Source: CALRQJ02 sp943370285 (GTDB lineage: Bacteria; Bacteroidota; Bacteroidia; Chitinophagales; Chitinophagaceae). Taken from it: a stretch of DNA of 64,000 nt. Of this stretch, positions 43,462 through 53,281 are shown piece by piece; within the stretch, counting starts at the first letter, position 1; each line of letters begins with the position of its first letter. The translations under genes and the position numbers were made by a program. The notes below the pieces were generated by a model, which saw only the letters and a list, made by a program, of their open reading frames with translations, did not search any database and had not been told where the DNA came from. Location of the stretch: the NCBI GenBank assembly GCA_943370285.1, contig CALRQJ020000002.1, positions 372,001-436,000 of the forward strand, given 5' to 3'.

Positions 43462-44001
43462 TTAAAATGCGATTCCGATGGTTAATCCTGCTCTTAATCC
43501 GAAGCCGTTTACACCACCCGGTAAATCAAAACTATCTGTTCCGGATTTAATTTTTACACTTCCGGTATTATAAGAAGGACCGGCAAATAAGTCGATGTTT
43601 AAACCTCCTTTTAGTAACCATTGATTACCTAAGAGTAAACCACCGCCAAATGTACTTAGTGTACCTTTATTGATATCTTCTGAAATGGTGTAGTTCTGAT
43701 AACGAACAAATGGTGCTACATAAAAACCGTTCAATGCACCTTTATCTTTTGATGCGTAATAACGGAACTCGGGGGTAATACCAAAGCCTCTTAATTTTAG
43801 TCCGTCGGAGGAATAGCCAGTATAAAAAACACCTAACTGACCTGAGGTTGATGCTCCTAACTTTCTTTCGTAAAAGACCGATCCTGTTCTAACAATTGGG
43901 CTTAAAATATTCACTTTAATGTTGTTGGTCGGTTCTGTTTGCTGTGCTTTTACTGAAAAGCTTGCGGCAAAAAGGGTAAATAGTACAATTATCTTTTTCA
44001 T
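43462..44001 (-). CDS. Small outer-membrane beta-barrel protein
   Basis: A 179-residue exported protein. The start at 44001 gives a standard signal peptide, KKIIVLFTLFAASFSVKAQQ; a longer frame to 44121 lacks protein-like character. The mature part has alternating amphipathic strands ending with an aromatic residue (GFGLRAGLTIGIAF), as in eight-stranded outer-membrane barrels of the DUF3575 or OmpA-like kind. Strands such as TSGQLGVFYTGYSSDG and RGFGITPEFRYYA are visible. No ligand or role can be assigned. Confidence 0.75.
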   Translation of the reverse strand: MKKIIVLFTLFAASFSVKAQQTEPTNNIKVNILSPIVRTGSVFYERKLGASTSGQLGVFYTGYSSDGLKLRGFGITPEFRYYASKDKGALNGFYVAPFVRYQNYTISEDINKGTLSTFGGGLLLGNQWLLKGGLNIDLFAGPSYNTGSVKIKSGTDSFDLPGGVNGFGLRAGLTIGIAF

Positions 44002-44295
44002 TGTTTTGTTTTTTAATGTTAAGTACCGGTACGGCGCCTTACCAGTTCTATTAATCATTTGCTGTTGCAAAACAACAACCAATGGACTTCTCCCCCAATC
44101 ACATAAGAGTGTGGTATTCAACTATAAAAAGTATAAAACATAGAGGGCAATCACATATTGATGTATAAGTATTCAACTTATCTAAACATGATATCAATCA
44201 TGTATTGCTTTGACGGCTGTCAGTAAACAAGGTTTTGTGAAAATTTAATTTTACACCATCAAATCATTAATCAATCAGCATTAAAAACAATAATT

Positions 44296-44895
44296 ATGAA
44301 ACACACAAAATTTTTAAGCACAAAAAAATTACTGCTTTTAGCAGGCATACTGCCAATTCTTGGCATTCTTGCTATTGCTCAAGTAAACTATTCAGCTAAT
44401 GGTGTTACTAAACTTTCTATAAAAGGTACATCTACCCTACACGATTGGGAAATGACTTCTAAAGCAGGTAAATGTGATGCGGTATTTACTTTTAATTCTG
44501 CCGGACAAATTACAGGCTTAAGCAGTTTAAGCTTTAGTACACCGGTTGGAGATTTGAAAAGCGGAAAAGGCGCAATGGACAAAAATGCGTACAAGGCACT
44601 TAAAAAAGATAAATACGCTTCTATTTCTTATGTGGGCACATCTGCAACAGTAACTACAACAGATAAAGTTAACTACACAATTAAATCGCATGGTAAACTA
44701 ACCATTGCCGGAACAACTTTAGATATTGATTTAGTTGCCAATGGTAAAATGAATGCCGATAAGAGTATTACTGTAGAAGGTAGCTATAAACTAAAAATGA
44801 AAGATTATAAAGTAGAACCACCTTCTTTCATGTTTGGTACCGTAACAACCGGTAATGAGATTACACTTAACTATGAATTAACTGTAAAAAAATAA
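44296..44895 (+). CDS. YceI-family lipid-binding protein
   Basis: A 199-residue exported protein of the YceI family, whose lipocalin-like barrel binds polyisoprenoids or similar amphiphiles. The signal peptide is LLLLAGILPILGILAIAQ. The family pattern appears as SIKGTSTLHDWEMTSKAGKC, then SLSFSTPVGDLKSGKGAMDK with NAYKALK. The late part ELTVKK ends a typical strand. It begins a cluster with an outer-membrane barrel (36-bp gap) and a second YceI protein, suggesting transport or handling of an amphipathic molecule across the envelope. Confidence 0.88.
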   Translation: MKHTKFLSTKKLLLLAGILPILGILAIAQVNYSANGVTKLSIKGTSTLHDWEMTSKAGKCDAVFTFNSAGQITGLSSLSFSTPVGDLKSGKGAMDKNAYKALKKDKYASISYVGTSATVTTTDKVNYTIKSHGKLTIAGTTLDIDLVANGKMNADKSITVEGSYKLKMKDYKVEPPSFMFGTVTTGNEITLNYELTVKK

Positions 44896-44931
44896 CCCAA
44901 CAATAACAACACAAAAACTAAAATTAAGATT

Positions 44932-46263
44932 ATGAAAACAAGTATTAACAGGTATGCACTATTGGGCCTTATGTTAGGGGTTTTACCTGTCACCCTAATG
45001 GCACAACAACCTAAAATATCAAACTGGAGACCTTATGATCAAACTGGTATCAACATGTTTGAAACTAGAAAAAGTGATTCAGTTCCATTTAAAGATGTAT
45101 CGGTGAGATTTGGCGCTGGTTTTACACAACAGTTCCAAGGTTTAAAGCATAAAAACACCGCTTTGAACAATACAGGTACCGGCGCTAACAGGTTATATCC
45201 ATTGAAGCCTGGTTTTATGACTGCTCAAGCCAACCTATTTATTGATGCACAATTGGGAGAAGGTATTAGCTTGAATGTAACCAATTACATGAGCTCTCGT
45301 CACCACAATGAATTTTGGGTAAAAGGTGGATACATCCAATTTGATAAAGTTCCTTTTAAAGGCAAATTCTGGAAAGGATTTATGGATATCGCTACCATCA
45401 AAATTGGTCACTTTGAAGTGAACTATGGTGATCAGCACTTCCGTAGAAGTGATGGAGGTCAAGCATTATGGAATCCATTCATGGAAGGATATATCATGGA
45501 CGCTTTTGCTACTGAAATTGGTGGTGAAATCTACTTCCAGAAAAATGGCTTTATCGGTATGATTGGTATGACCAATGGTATGATTAAAGGACATGTTGAC
45601 TCTGTATTGGCTGTAACACAAGATGCCAATACCAAAAGAAATCCTTCTTTGATTTTAAAAGCCGGTTACGACAAGCAGTTGAATGAAAAAGTTAGGGTAA
45701 GATTTACCGGTAGCTTATACTCAAACAACAGTCAAGCTGGTAGCGGTATTACATTATATAGCGGTGACCGTACAGGTTCTAACTATCAAAACATTATGGA
45801 AAGAGGCGTTCCTGGATCATTACCTGCTTCTACAACTATGTATGCATCAGGTAGATTTAACCCAGGTTTCAGTAAAAAAATTACTGCTACTATGTTAAAC
45901 GGTTTCTTGAAGTATGAAGGTTTTGAATTGTTTGGTACTTACGAAAGTGCAAAAGGTAGAAGCAAAACTGAAACCGCAGAACGTAAAGCTAGCCAGTATG
46001 GTATTGATGGTATTTACAGATTTGGTGCTAAAGAAGATGTTTACTTAGGCGTACGTTACAATGGTGTGACTGCAAGATTAGCCGGTTACACAGAAGATGT
46101 TAAGTTAAATCGCTTTGCTATTGCCGGTGGTTGGTTCTTAACTAAGAGTGTGTTATTGAAAGCCGAATATGTAAATCAAAATTATGATGGTTTCTTAAAT
46201 ACTGATTTCAGAAACGGTGGTAATTTCAAAGGATATGTAATTGAAGCAGTAGTAGGATTCTAA
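44932..46263 (+). CDS. Outer-membrane beta-barrel (porin-like) protein, 443 aa
   Basis: A 443-residue exported protein with signal peptide RYALLGLMLGVLPVTLMAQQ. The mature part is a series of amphipathic strands separated by short turns and ends in VIEAVVGF, with the C-terminal Phe usual for outer-membrane barrels. Strand pairs such as GEGISLNVTNYMSSRHHNEF and EDVYLGVRYNGVTARL are clear. The substrate is unknown. It is 36 bp after a YceI gene and is followed by a terminator and then a second YceI gene. A porin for the molecule bound by YceI is a reasonable inference. Confidence 0.75.
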   Translation: MKTSINRYALLGLMLGVLPVTLMAQQPKISNWRPYDQTGINMFETRKSDSVPFKDVSVRFGAGFTQQFQGLKHKNTALNNTGTGANRLYPLKPGFMTAQANLFIDAQLGEGISLNVTNYMSSRHHNEFWVKGGYIQFDKVPFKGKFWKGFMDIATIKIGHFEVNYGDQHFRRSDGGQALWNPFMEGYIMDAFATEIGGEIYFQKNGFIGMIGMTNGMIKGHVDSVLAVTQDANTKRNPSLILKAGYDKQLNEKVRVRFTGSLYSNNSQAGSGITLYSGDRTGSNYQNIMERGVPGSLPASTTMYASGRFNPGFSKKITATMLNGFLKYEGFELFGTYESAKGRSKTETAERKASQYGIDGIYRFGAKEDVYLGVRYNGVTARLAGYTEDVKLNRFAIAGGWFLTKSVLLKAEYVNQNYDGFLNTDFRNGGNFKGYVIEAVVGF

Positions 46264-46293
46264 ACAAAATTGAATTGTGTGTTATTGCGTTTT

Positions 46294-46328
46294 AAAAGTC
46301 AGGATGAGTTAATTTCATCCTGACTTTT
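46294..46328 (+). terminator. Terminator after the porin-like gene
   Basis: AAAAGTCAGGATGA (46294-46307) and TCATCCTGACTTTT (46315-46328) form a perfect 14-bp stem with a 7-nt loop, followed by TTTT. It lies only 25 bp before the second YceI gene, which therefore depends on read-through or on its own promoter. Confidence 0.9.
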
Positions 46329-46352
46329 TTTTAAACCCCTTAATTTCAACCC

Positions 46353-46979
46353 ATGCACCTCAAAAAATGCTTGTTACTGTTGGTAGCCTGCTTTATTGCC
46401 GGTGATGCTTTTATGCAAAAAGAGAAGCCAAGAGCCGTCAATTATTTAGCTAAATGGGTGATTCAAAAAGGTGGCTCTTTAAAAGTAGATGGAAGCACTA
46501 ATGTTAACCAGTTTAGTTGTGCCATCACTAATTATAGTACTCCTGACACACTAATGGTGTACAGAAATGCAAATCCAAAAGATATTGTGCTACCCTTTCA
46601 AGGAGATATCAATCTTGATATTGTAAAATTTGATTGTCATAACCCTATGATGACAAATGATCTTCGCAAAACACTTAAAGCAAAAGAATATCCGGTAATG
46701 GTCATTAAATTTTTGTCTTTGAGTAAAATGCCCGAATTAAAAACTACACAAGAAAGTATTACCGGTTTGGTAGATATTGAGTTAGCCGGTACTACCAAAA
46801 GATACGATGTGAGTTATACGTTTTCTGTAGACGAACAAAAGCAGGTTCACTTAATTGGTAATAGAGCTGTTACCTTCTCTGACTTTCATTTAAAACCACC
46901 CCGTAGATTAGGCGGTATGATTCAAGCAAAAGATAAATTAGATGTAGAATTTAGATTGACGCTAAAACAGCTGCCTTAA
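46353..46979 (+). CDS. YceI-family protein, second copy
   Basis: A 208-residue protein of the YceI fold, more distant from the classic family than the first copy. After a short signal (CLLLLVACFIAGDAF) come GGSLKVDGSTNVNQFSCAIT and DINLDIVKFDCHNPMMTNDL, then KTLKAKEYPVMVIKFLSLSK, and the conserved late FHLKPPRRLGGMIQAKDKLD. The two Cys in the mature part could form a disulfide. It probably works with the barrel and first YceI upstream. Its stop overlaps that of the convergent gene by four bases. Confidence 0.82.
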   Translation: MHLKKCLLLLVACFIAGDAFMQKEKPRAVNYLAKWVIQKGGSLKVDGSTNVNQFSCAITNYSTPDTLMVYRNANPKDIVLPFQGDINLDIVKFDCHNPMMTNDLRKTLKAKEYPVMVIKFLSLSKMPELKTTQESITGLVDIELAGTTKRYDVSYTFSVDEQKQVHLIGNRAVTFSDFHLKPPRRLGGMIQAKDKLDVEFRLTLKQLP

Positions 46980-47383
46980 GGATTTATTCTGGCAAATAAA
47001 ATACCTGCCACAACTGCTTGCATAAATCCATAGCCTAACCAACTCAACACCATTGGTACAGTAATATCCATAGCGCTGAAGCTAATCCACATTACCGGCA
47101 ATAAGGCAATGATAGCGTATACAAAGCCAAATTCAAAACCCCTGAGAACAAAATTGCCTTCAAACAGCGACTTGAATCTTTCCCAAAACCAAGACAAAGC
47201 CATACTAATGATAAATGCATGGGCATAAAACATAGCATCTCTGCTGCCATCTGAATTAAATAGTGGGTTATTATAATCGACAAATAAACTCGGGAAAAAA
47301 GTAATGGCTAAGAATAAACCGCCATAGCTGATTACAGACAGTAATAGTCCGGCAATAAGTCCACATTTGATTACTTTTTTCAT
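46976..47383 (-). CDS. Hypothetical four-helix membrane protein, 135 aa
   Basis: An inner-membrane protein of unknown family. Four hydrophobic segments are visible: LIAGLLLSVISYGGLFLAIT, FYAHAFIISMALSWFW, FGFVYAIIALLPVMWI and VLSWLGYGFMQAVVAGILFA. The only longer soluble part is the first loop, with DYNNPLFNSDGSRD. Compact four-helix proteins of this kind are common and uncharacterised in Bacteroidota. It overlaps the convergent YceI gene by four bases (TTAA). Confidence 0.6.
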   Translation of the reverse strand: MKKVIKCGLIAGLLLSVISYGGLFLAITFFPSLFVDYNNPLFNSDGSRDAMFYAHAFIISMALSWFWERFKSLFEGNFVLRGFEFGFVYAIIALLPVMWISFSAMDITVPMVLSWLGYGFMQAVVAGILFARINP

Positions 47384-47473
47384 ACCAATAGTTTTAATGC
47401 AGTGAAGTATGGTACAAATTTAAATTAACCAAGGCATAACAGTGGGCTTTGTAAAAAATAAACATTGGCCGCC

Positions 47474-48205
<732 letters not shown>

Positions 48206-48273
48206 ATGACGATAAACAACAAAATTAAAGGCTGATGACTATACAAAACATAAAGCAGCAATCGTTAGCAACG

Positions 48274-48678
48274 CTATTCTTTTATTTTGCGCAGATAATA
48301 GACAATACTGTCTTTTGATGTTATTGTAAAGGAACTATCGCTTGCTGCTTTCCAGCTAAATTGGTGCTGCACACTGTCTTCTTGTACCAATAATCGATCT
48401 TTGTTGATGGTATAACCTACAGTGGGAAGATGAGGGATAATGATGCTGTCTTTAGTAAAGGTAAACAGCCTACTGCTGTCTTTTTCAGCTAATGCCAATA
48501 ACAATATGCCAAGCCCATTTGAACTGTCTTTACCTGGAACAATTGAATCGAGATTCCATTTCCCTTCCAATACAAATGCAGACTTATCTTGATTGGTTTT
48601 ACCATTGAACCAATCGCTGGAAAAAAATAATGTGGCCGATGCAAGCACCAATAGTGCTACAAAAAATGAGGTTTTCAT
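48274..48678 (-). CDS. Hypothetical exported protein, 134 aa (lipocalin-like)
   Basis: A small exported protein with signal peptide FFVALLVLASATLFFSSDWF. The mature part consists of alternating short strands (VLEGKWNLDSIVPGKDSSNG, then FTFTKDSIIIPHL, TVGYTINKDRLLV, FSWKAASDSSFTITSKDSIV). GKWNLDS near the start resembles the first strand of lipocalin-like domains. Family unknown. It is probably periplasmic, possibly membrane-anchored because the signal lacks a clear cleavage site. Confidence 0.6.
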   Translation of the reverse strand: MKTSFFVALLVLASATLFFSSDWFNGKTNQDKSAFVLEGKWNLDSIVPGKDSSNGLGILLLALAEKDSSRLFTFTKDSIIIPHLPTVGYTINKDRLLVQEDSVQHQFSWKAASDSSFTITSKDSIVYYLRKIKE

Positions 48679-48800
48679 ACCTGTTGTTTTTTGATGTTGA
48701 ATAAATGTTTGTAGTGCAGGCCTGCATTCATTTATAGCAGTAACAACAAATTAGTAACCAATGGCTTTTGTTAAAGAAAAGGGAAAAGCAGAAAATGACA

Positions 48801-49286
48801 TTATCTTAAAATACTACCATCAAAGCCTAAAGGCAATAATCGTTTGGCATTATCAATAATATAAACCTCACCCGTTAAGCCGCCTAAAATTAATCGGATG
48901 GGATGATTCATTCTATCTTGATATTCTGCAATATATTGTCGGCACATGCCGCAAGGAGAAATGGGATGATCACTTGTACCGTTTAAGTTATGATAACTTA
49001 TTGCCATGGTACTAATAGCAACACCGGGAAATAAAGTAGAAGCAGTGGAAAGCAATACTCTCTCCGCACATAATCCAACCGGGTAACTTCCATTTTCTTG
49101 ATTGGTACCAGATACCGTTTCACCGGTTAGTAAGGCTGCAACTGCACCTACTAAAAAATGAGAGTACGGTGCATATGCGTTTGCAGTAACTGCTCTAGCT
49201 TGAGTTAACAATGCTGCATCAGCAGGTTGCAATGCCTCTATTCCGGCATATACTTCGTATTCAAAATGATAGGCATGTTTAGTCAT
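48801..49286 (-). CDS. cdd: Cytidine deaminase
   Basis: A zinc deaminase of 161 residues that converts cytidine and deoxycytidine to uridines for pyrimidine salvage. The first zinc motif is GLCAERVLLSTAS with Cys, Ala, Glu and the proton-shuttling Glu, and the second is PCGMCRQYIAEY. The segment NAYAPYSHFLVGAVAALLTG followed by GETVSGTNQENGSYPVG is diagnostic of tetrameric cytidine deaminases. It has no signal peptide and acts in the cytosol. It is flanked by the hypothetical protein gene and by the lepB terminator. Confidence 0.95.
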   Translation of the reverse strand: MTKHAYHFEYEVYAGIEALQPADAALLTQARAVTANAYAPYSHFLVGAVAALLTGETVSGTNQENGSYPVGLCAERVLLSTASTLFPGVAISTMAISYHNLNGTSDHPISPCGMCRQYIAEYQDRMNHPIRLILGGLTGEVYIIDNAKRLLPLGFDGSILR

Positions 49287-49336
49287 TCATCAACTTTTAA
49301 ATAAAACAATCGTAGGATATTAACGGATTAAAAAAA

Positions 49337-49361
49337 GTCCTCACGGCTACACCATGAGGAC
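49337..49361 (-). terminator. lepB terminator
   Basis: GTCCTCA (49337-49343) and TGAGGAC (49355-49361) form a 7-bp stem with an 11-nt loop, and on the minus strand the hairpin is followed by TTTTTTTAATCC. It lies 60 bp beyond the lepB stop. Confidence 0.75.
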
Positions 49362-49420
49362 CTTCCGTAAGTAAATATACGTTATCAGTAGTATGTTTAA
49401 AAAAAGTTTTTGAGCAATCC

Positions 49421-50932
49421 CTACTTAATCATTGTAAACAAACGCTTCCACCTTGGACCGTTCTTCCAACTAAACCAAATCATAGATGCTTTTCCAACAA
49501 TATGTGTTTCGGGTACAAAACCCCAGTAGCGACTATCTTGGCTACGGTGCCGATTGTCTCCCATCATCCAATAATAATTGTATTTGAAAGTATAAGTAGA
49601 GGTAGTTTTTCCGTTGATGATAAACTGTCCATTTTTTTCTTCCAATGTATTGCCTTCGTACACACTAATTACTCGGCGATATAAAGGCATATTTTCTGCA
49701 GAAAGTGTTACTGTTGCTCCTTTTTTCGGAATCCAAATTTTACCGTAGGTGTCTAATGTCCAAGCAAAGTTTTCAATATCGTTTGGAAATAAATCACCCA
49801 CATAGTTCAGTAAAAAAGGTTGAATACTTTTGAAGTTAGGATGCTTTTTAACTTTCTCAACTTCGGCAGGTGTTAAGTTGATGATATAAGAATTGGGCTT
49901 CTCTTTATATTCGAAAATAGATTGATCATCTTCCATCACATCAATGCCTAATTCGTCTTTCAAAAAATCTTCTCCATATGGTGTTCCATTTGTTTCAACG
50001 ATATAATCTATTTGAGAATGTGGCGGTATGTAAGATAGCTTACTGTTGATATATACATTACCGTTTACAACACTTAAAGTATCGCCTGCCACCGCAACAC
50101 AGCGTTTGATATAATTATCGGTTTTATCCATCGGGTGAACAATGATGGGATAATCGGCTATTAACTTAGCTCTATTGCCGTTGTACGGTGCTTTTTTCAA
50201 TTCGTCGTAATATGGTTTTTTAGAACCAAAATCGGGCAAATTAATAATGGTATCTCCTGCAGGAAAATTAAATACAACTACATCATTTCTTTCTACATTA
50301 ACATAACCCGGCAAACGTTTATACGGTAATTGTACTGCCTTGGTATATGATGGCGTAGTTGGCATAAAAGGCATGGTATTGTGCACAAATGGAAAACTAA
50401 TTGGCGTTTGTGGAAGCCTTGGTCCGTAACTCATTTTATTAACAAACAAGAAATCGCTGACCAACAAAGTTTTCTCCATACTACCGGTTGGAATAGTGTA
50501 AGCTTCGAACACAAAAGTTCTGATCAACGTCGCTGCTACAACAGCAAATACACCGGCATCTATCCACTCTCTTGAAGATGGTTTTTTATAATCGTGAAAT
50601 GCTTCGGCACCTGCCCAAACTACATCTTTAGAAAAACCCAAATAAGGAAAGTACACAAAGGGGAAAAATGTAGCAGCCGCATGATGCAATAAATTAAACT
50701 TAGCAAAATGCATGGTAAAGATAATCGTAATCCAAATGGTTATAAACTGACCACCAATGGGAATTAATTGAGCCCAAAACCAAGTCTTTTTAATGTGGCA
50801 ATGTTGAACGATGCACCAAGTATTGTAAAATGGTACAAAAGCTTTCCATCCTTCGATGCCGGCTTTTTTAAACATGCCATACATTCCAATATGCCATCCA
50901 ATAGTTGCAACTAAAAAAATAATCCAGCCCAT
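49421..50932 (-). CDS. lepB: Signal peptidase I, enlarged form
   Basis: Leader peptidase that cleaves signal peptides on the outer face of the inner membrane. The catalytic Ser151 is in PTGSMEKTLLVSDFLFVNK and Lys276 in DNYIKRCVAVAGD. The conserved end MMGDNRHRSQDSRYWGFVPE, followed by TRPVGKASMIWFSW-like sequence (here THIVGKASMIWFSW), closes the fold. At 503 residues it is far longer than E. coli-type enzymes. Two extra hydrophobic segments with a Trp-rich start (GWIIFLVATIGWHIGMYGMF) precede the classic anchor, and about 100 residues lie between the Ser and Lys boxes. Both are usual in Bacteroidota. It is a single-gene unit. Confidence 0.95.
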   Translation of the reverse strand: MGWIIFLVATIGWHIGMYGMFKKAGIEGWKAFVPFYNTWCIVQHCHIKKTWFWAQLIPIGGQFITIWITIIFTMHFAKFNLLHHAAATFFPFVYFPYLGFSKDVVWAGAEAFHDYKKPSSREWIDAGVFAVVAATLIRTFVFEAYTIPTGSMEKTLLVSDFLFVNKMSYGPRLPQTPISFPFVHNTMPFMPTTPSYTKAVQLPYKRLPGYVNVERNDVVVFNFPAGDTIINLPDFGSKKPYYDELKKAPYNGNRAKLIADYPIIVHPMDKTDNYIKRCVAVAGDTLSVVNGNVYINSKLSYIPPHSQIDYIVETNGTPYGEDFLKDELGIDVMEDDQSIFEYKEKPNSYIINLTPAEVEKVKKHPNFKSIQPFLLNYVGDLFPNDIENFAWTLDTYGKIWIPKKGATVTLSAENMPLYRRVISVYEGNTLEEKNGQFIINGKTTSTYTFKYNYYWMMGDNRHRSQDSRYWGFVPETHIVGKASMIWFSWKNGPRWKRLFTMIK

Positions 50933-51124
50933 GTAAGTAAAATTAAGGTGAGCAAAAATAATGGTTCGCTACCAAGTAAATTGCCCGGTGATCAATTATT
51001 ATAAAGGATAGGTAAGCACTATCCCGGTTTTATTACAGATTTTTCGTTAAAAATTGAAAATATGAAGATTTAACTGTAATATGCTATAGGATTGAATGCC
51101 GCAACACCTATTGTCTATTAACGT

Positions 51125-52003
51125 ATGAATTATTTCAGTATAAAAGATTTGGAAAACCTTACCGGCATAAAAGCCCATACTTTAAGGGTTTGGGAACAAC
51201 GTTACGGTATTGTTGTGGCACAGCGAAAAGAAAGCAATCATCGATTTTACGATAATGAAGATTTAAAAAAAGTATTACGAATTGCATATCTCTATCATCA
51301 AGGTTACAAAATTTCTAAAATTGCATTACTTGATGCCAATCAAATAAAAACGTTGGCCATTAACAATGAAAAAGGTAATGCAGTAGATATTTTGGTTAAT
51401 ACTTTACTAGAGGCTTCGATAGATTTTGATGAAACACAATTTGAAACATCACTTGATTTTGCTTTTAAACAATTTGGATTTGAGAAAACGATATTACAAG
51501 TCATTTATCCATACCTGGAAAAAATTGGAATATTTTGGATGATTGATAATATCATCCCTGCTCAAGAACATTTTTCGAGTAATATCATCAGACATAAAAT
51601 CATAGCTGCAACAGAGAAAATTGCAAAGCCATTAAGTACATCTAAAAAGCAAGTTGTTTTATTTACACCACTCGGCGAATACCATGAAATACCTTTGCTG
51701 ATAACCAATTATCTGATGAAAAAAGCAGGTCATCAAACCATTTACTTTGGATGCAATATTGCCATTACAGCCATCGAAAATTATCTGCAACATGCTAAAG
51801 CCACACATATCTACACCCATTTAATTACCTTATTTAATGATAAAGGGATAGATGATTTCATAGCTGGCTTGTGTAACCAATTTAAAAATATGACGATTGT
51901 AATTTCAGGTCCTGCGGCACAACAAGCTTCGCTTCAAAAAACCAACTTACACATTATGCGGTCTTTTCAAGACACCGTTGCATTTACCAAAGCCATAGAC
52001 TAA
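51125..52003 (+). CDS. MerR-family regulator with B12-binding-like domain (CarH/LitR-like)
   Basis: A 292-residue regulator with a MerR winged-helix domain (1-70: FSIKDLENLTGIKAHTLRVW then EQRYGIV) and a cobalamin-binding-type C-terminal half. The CarH mark Wx9EH is intact (Trp138, Glu148, His149), and the probable lower-ligand His187 lies in GEYHEIP. The other parts of the cobalamin motif are altered: Pro replaces Gly of DxHxxG, and ISGPAA replaces the GG loop. Met139 stands where CarH has its second haem-like His. It may therefore sense light or cobalamin differently or not at all. No carotenoid gene is adjacent; the next gene is a convergent response regulator overlapping by four bases. 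Confidence 0.88.
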   Translation: MNYFSIKDLENLTGIKAHTLRVWEQRYGIVVAQRKESNHRFYDNEDLKKVLRIAYLYHQGYKISKIALLDANQIKTLAINNEKGNAVDILVNTLLEASIDFDETQFETSLDFAFKQFGFEKTILQVIYPYLEKIGIFWMIDNIIPAQEHFSSNIIRHKIIAATEKIAKPLSTSKKQVVLFTPLGEYHEIPLLITNYLMKKAGHQTIYFGCNIAITAIENYLQHAKATHIYTHLITLFNDKGIDDFIAGLCNQFKNMTIVISGPAAQQASLQKTNLHIMRSFQDTVAFTKAID

Positions 52004-53157
52004 GGCAACACATAATTTTTCACATCTTCAGTTGTGATAGATTTTCCGGACAATATCACCAATCGTTCTACCACATTTCTCAACTCTCTAATATTGCCAG
52101 TCCAGTTATGTTGCTGCAAAGCTTCAATGGCTTTTTTGTCTATTCCTTTTTGGGCTTGACCATATTCTTCCGCAATTTGTGCCAAAAAATGTTCTACCAA
52201 CATGGGTATATCTTCTCGTCTATCATTCAATGCCGGAACATGAATTAAAATAACACCGAGACGGTGATACAAATCAAGTCGGAAATTTTTAGCTTCAACT
52301 TCTTGCAACAAATCTTTGTTGGTAGCGGCCACTACTCTAACATCAACTGCAATTTCTTTATCGCCACCCACTCTCGTAATTTTTCCTTCTTGTAAGGCAC
52401 GAAGTACTTTGGCTTGTGCACTCAAGCTCATATCGCCAATTTCATCTAAAAATAATGTACCGCCATTGGCTTGTTCAAACTTGCCAATGCGTTGTTTGAT
52501 GGCCGAAGTAAAGGAACCTTTTTCATGGCCGAACAATTCACTCTCTATCAACTCTCCGGGAATAGCAGCACAGTTTACTTCTACTATTGGCCCCGTTGCT
52601 CGATTGCTTTTTTCATGCAACCAACGGGCCACTAATTCTTTACCGCTACCATTCGCTCCTGTTACCAAAACCCGAGCATCGGTTGGGGCTACTTTTTCAA
52701 TGGTATCTTTAATTTTTCTTATACCTTGGCTATCGCCAATAATTTCCTGTACTTTATTCACTCGGCGTTTCAATACCCTAGTTTCTGTAGCCAACACATT
52801 TTTATCCATTGCGTTGCGAATGGTAATTAACAGTCGATTTAAATCAGGCGGCTTGGCCACATAATCAAAAGCTCCTTTTTTTACGGCTTCAACAGCAGTT
52901 TCGATCGTTCCATGACCACTAATCATAATCACGGGCACATCGGGATTGTGTGCTGCTGCTCTGGTCAAAAACTCCATGCCATCTAATTTCGGCATTTTGA
53001 TATCGCACAATACCACATCAAATGTAGCTGTGGTAAATTTCTTCCATCCCTCCTCTCCATCTGCTGCTTCATCGGTCTTATAACCCTCATTTGCCAAAAT
53101 ATCTTTAAGCACATTTCGGATGGATCTTTCATCATCTATAATCAAAATAGAAGCCAT
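52000..53157 (-). CDS. Sigma-54-type response regulator without DNA-binding domain
   Basis: A 385-residue NtrC-type activator. The receiver domain (1-120) has phospho-acceptor Asp52 in LCDIKMPKLDG and Lys102 in VAKPPDL. The AAA+ domain shows Walker A GANGSGKE (167-174), the sigma-54 contact loop GSFTSA (214-219, canonical GAFTGA) and Walker B GGTLFLDEIGDM (232-243). The sequence ends at VKNYVLP with no Fis-type helix-turn-helix, so it may activate from solution or with a partner, as FlgR-type regulators do. The start at 53157 is preferred, since the 15 residues before it (from 53202) precede the receiver fold. No histidine kinase gene is nearby. Confidence 0.88.
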   Translation of the reverse strand: MASILIIDDERSIRNVLKDILANEGYKTDEAADGEEGWKKFTTATFDVVLCDIKMPKLDGMEFLTRAAAHNPDVPVIMISGHGTIETAVEAVKKGAFDYVAKPPDLNRLLITIRNAMDKNVLATETRVLKRRVNKVQEIIGDSQGIRKIKDTIEKVAPTDARVLVTGANGSGKELVARWLHEKSNRATGPIVEVNCAAIPGELIESELFGHEKGSFTSAIKQRIGKFEQANGGTLFLDEIGDMSLSAQAKVLRALQEGKITRVGGDKEIAVDVRVVAATNKDLLQEVEAKNFRLDLYHRLGVILIHVPALNDRREDIPMLVEHFLAQIAEEYGQAQKGIDKKAIEALQQHNWTGNIRELRNVVERLVILSGKSITTEDVKNYVLP

Positions 53158-53281
53158 ATCTCTGCTGTTTGCCGCTAAGATAAGCGAAGCAATTAATACC
53201 ATTTAGATTGATTGCAAAACGGGTAAGACAAAATCAACAACTTATTGCTTAAAATACTATGTTTGCCCCATTCGAAAGCTA

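Noticed and set aside
44002..44121. Forty-residue N-terminal extension of the outer-membrane protein gene
   Set aside because: The internal Met at 44001 begins a classic signal peptide; the extension is not protein-like.
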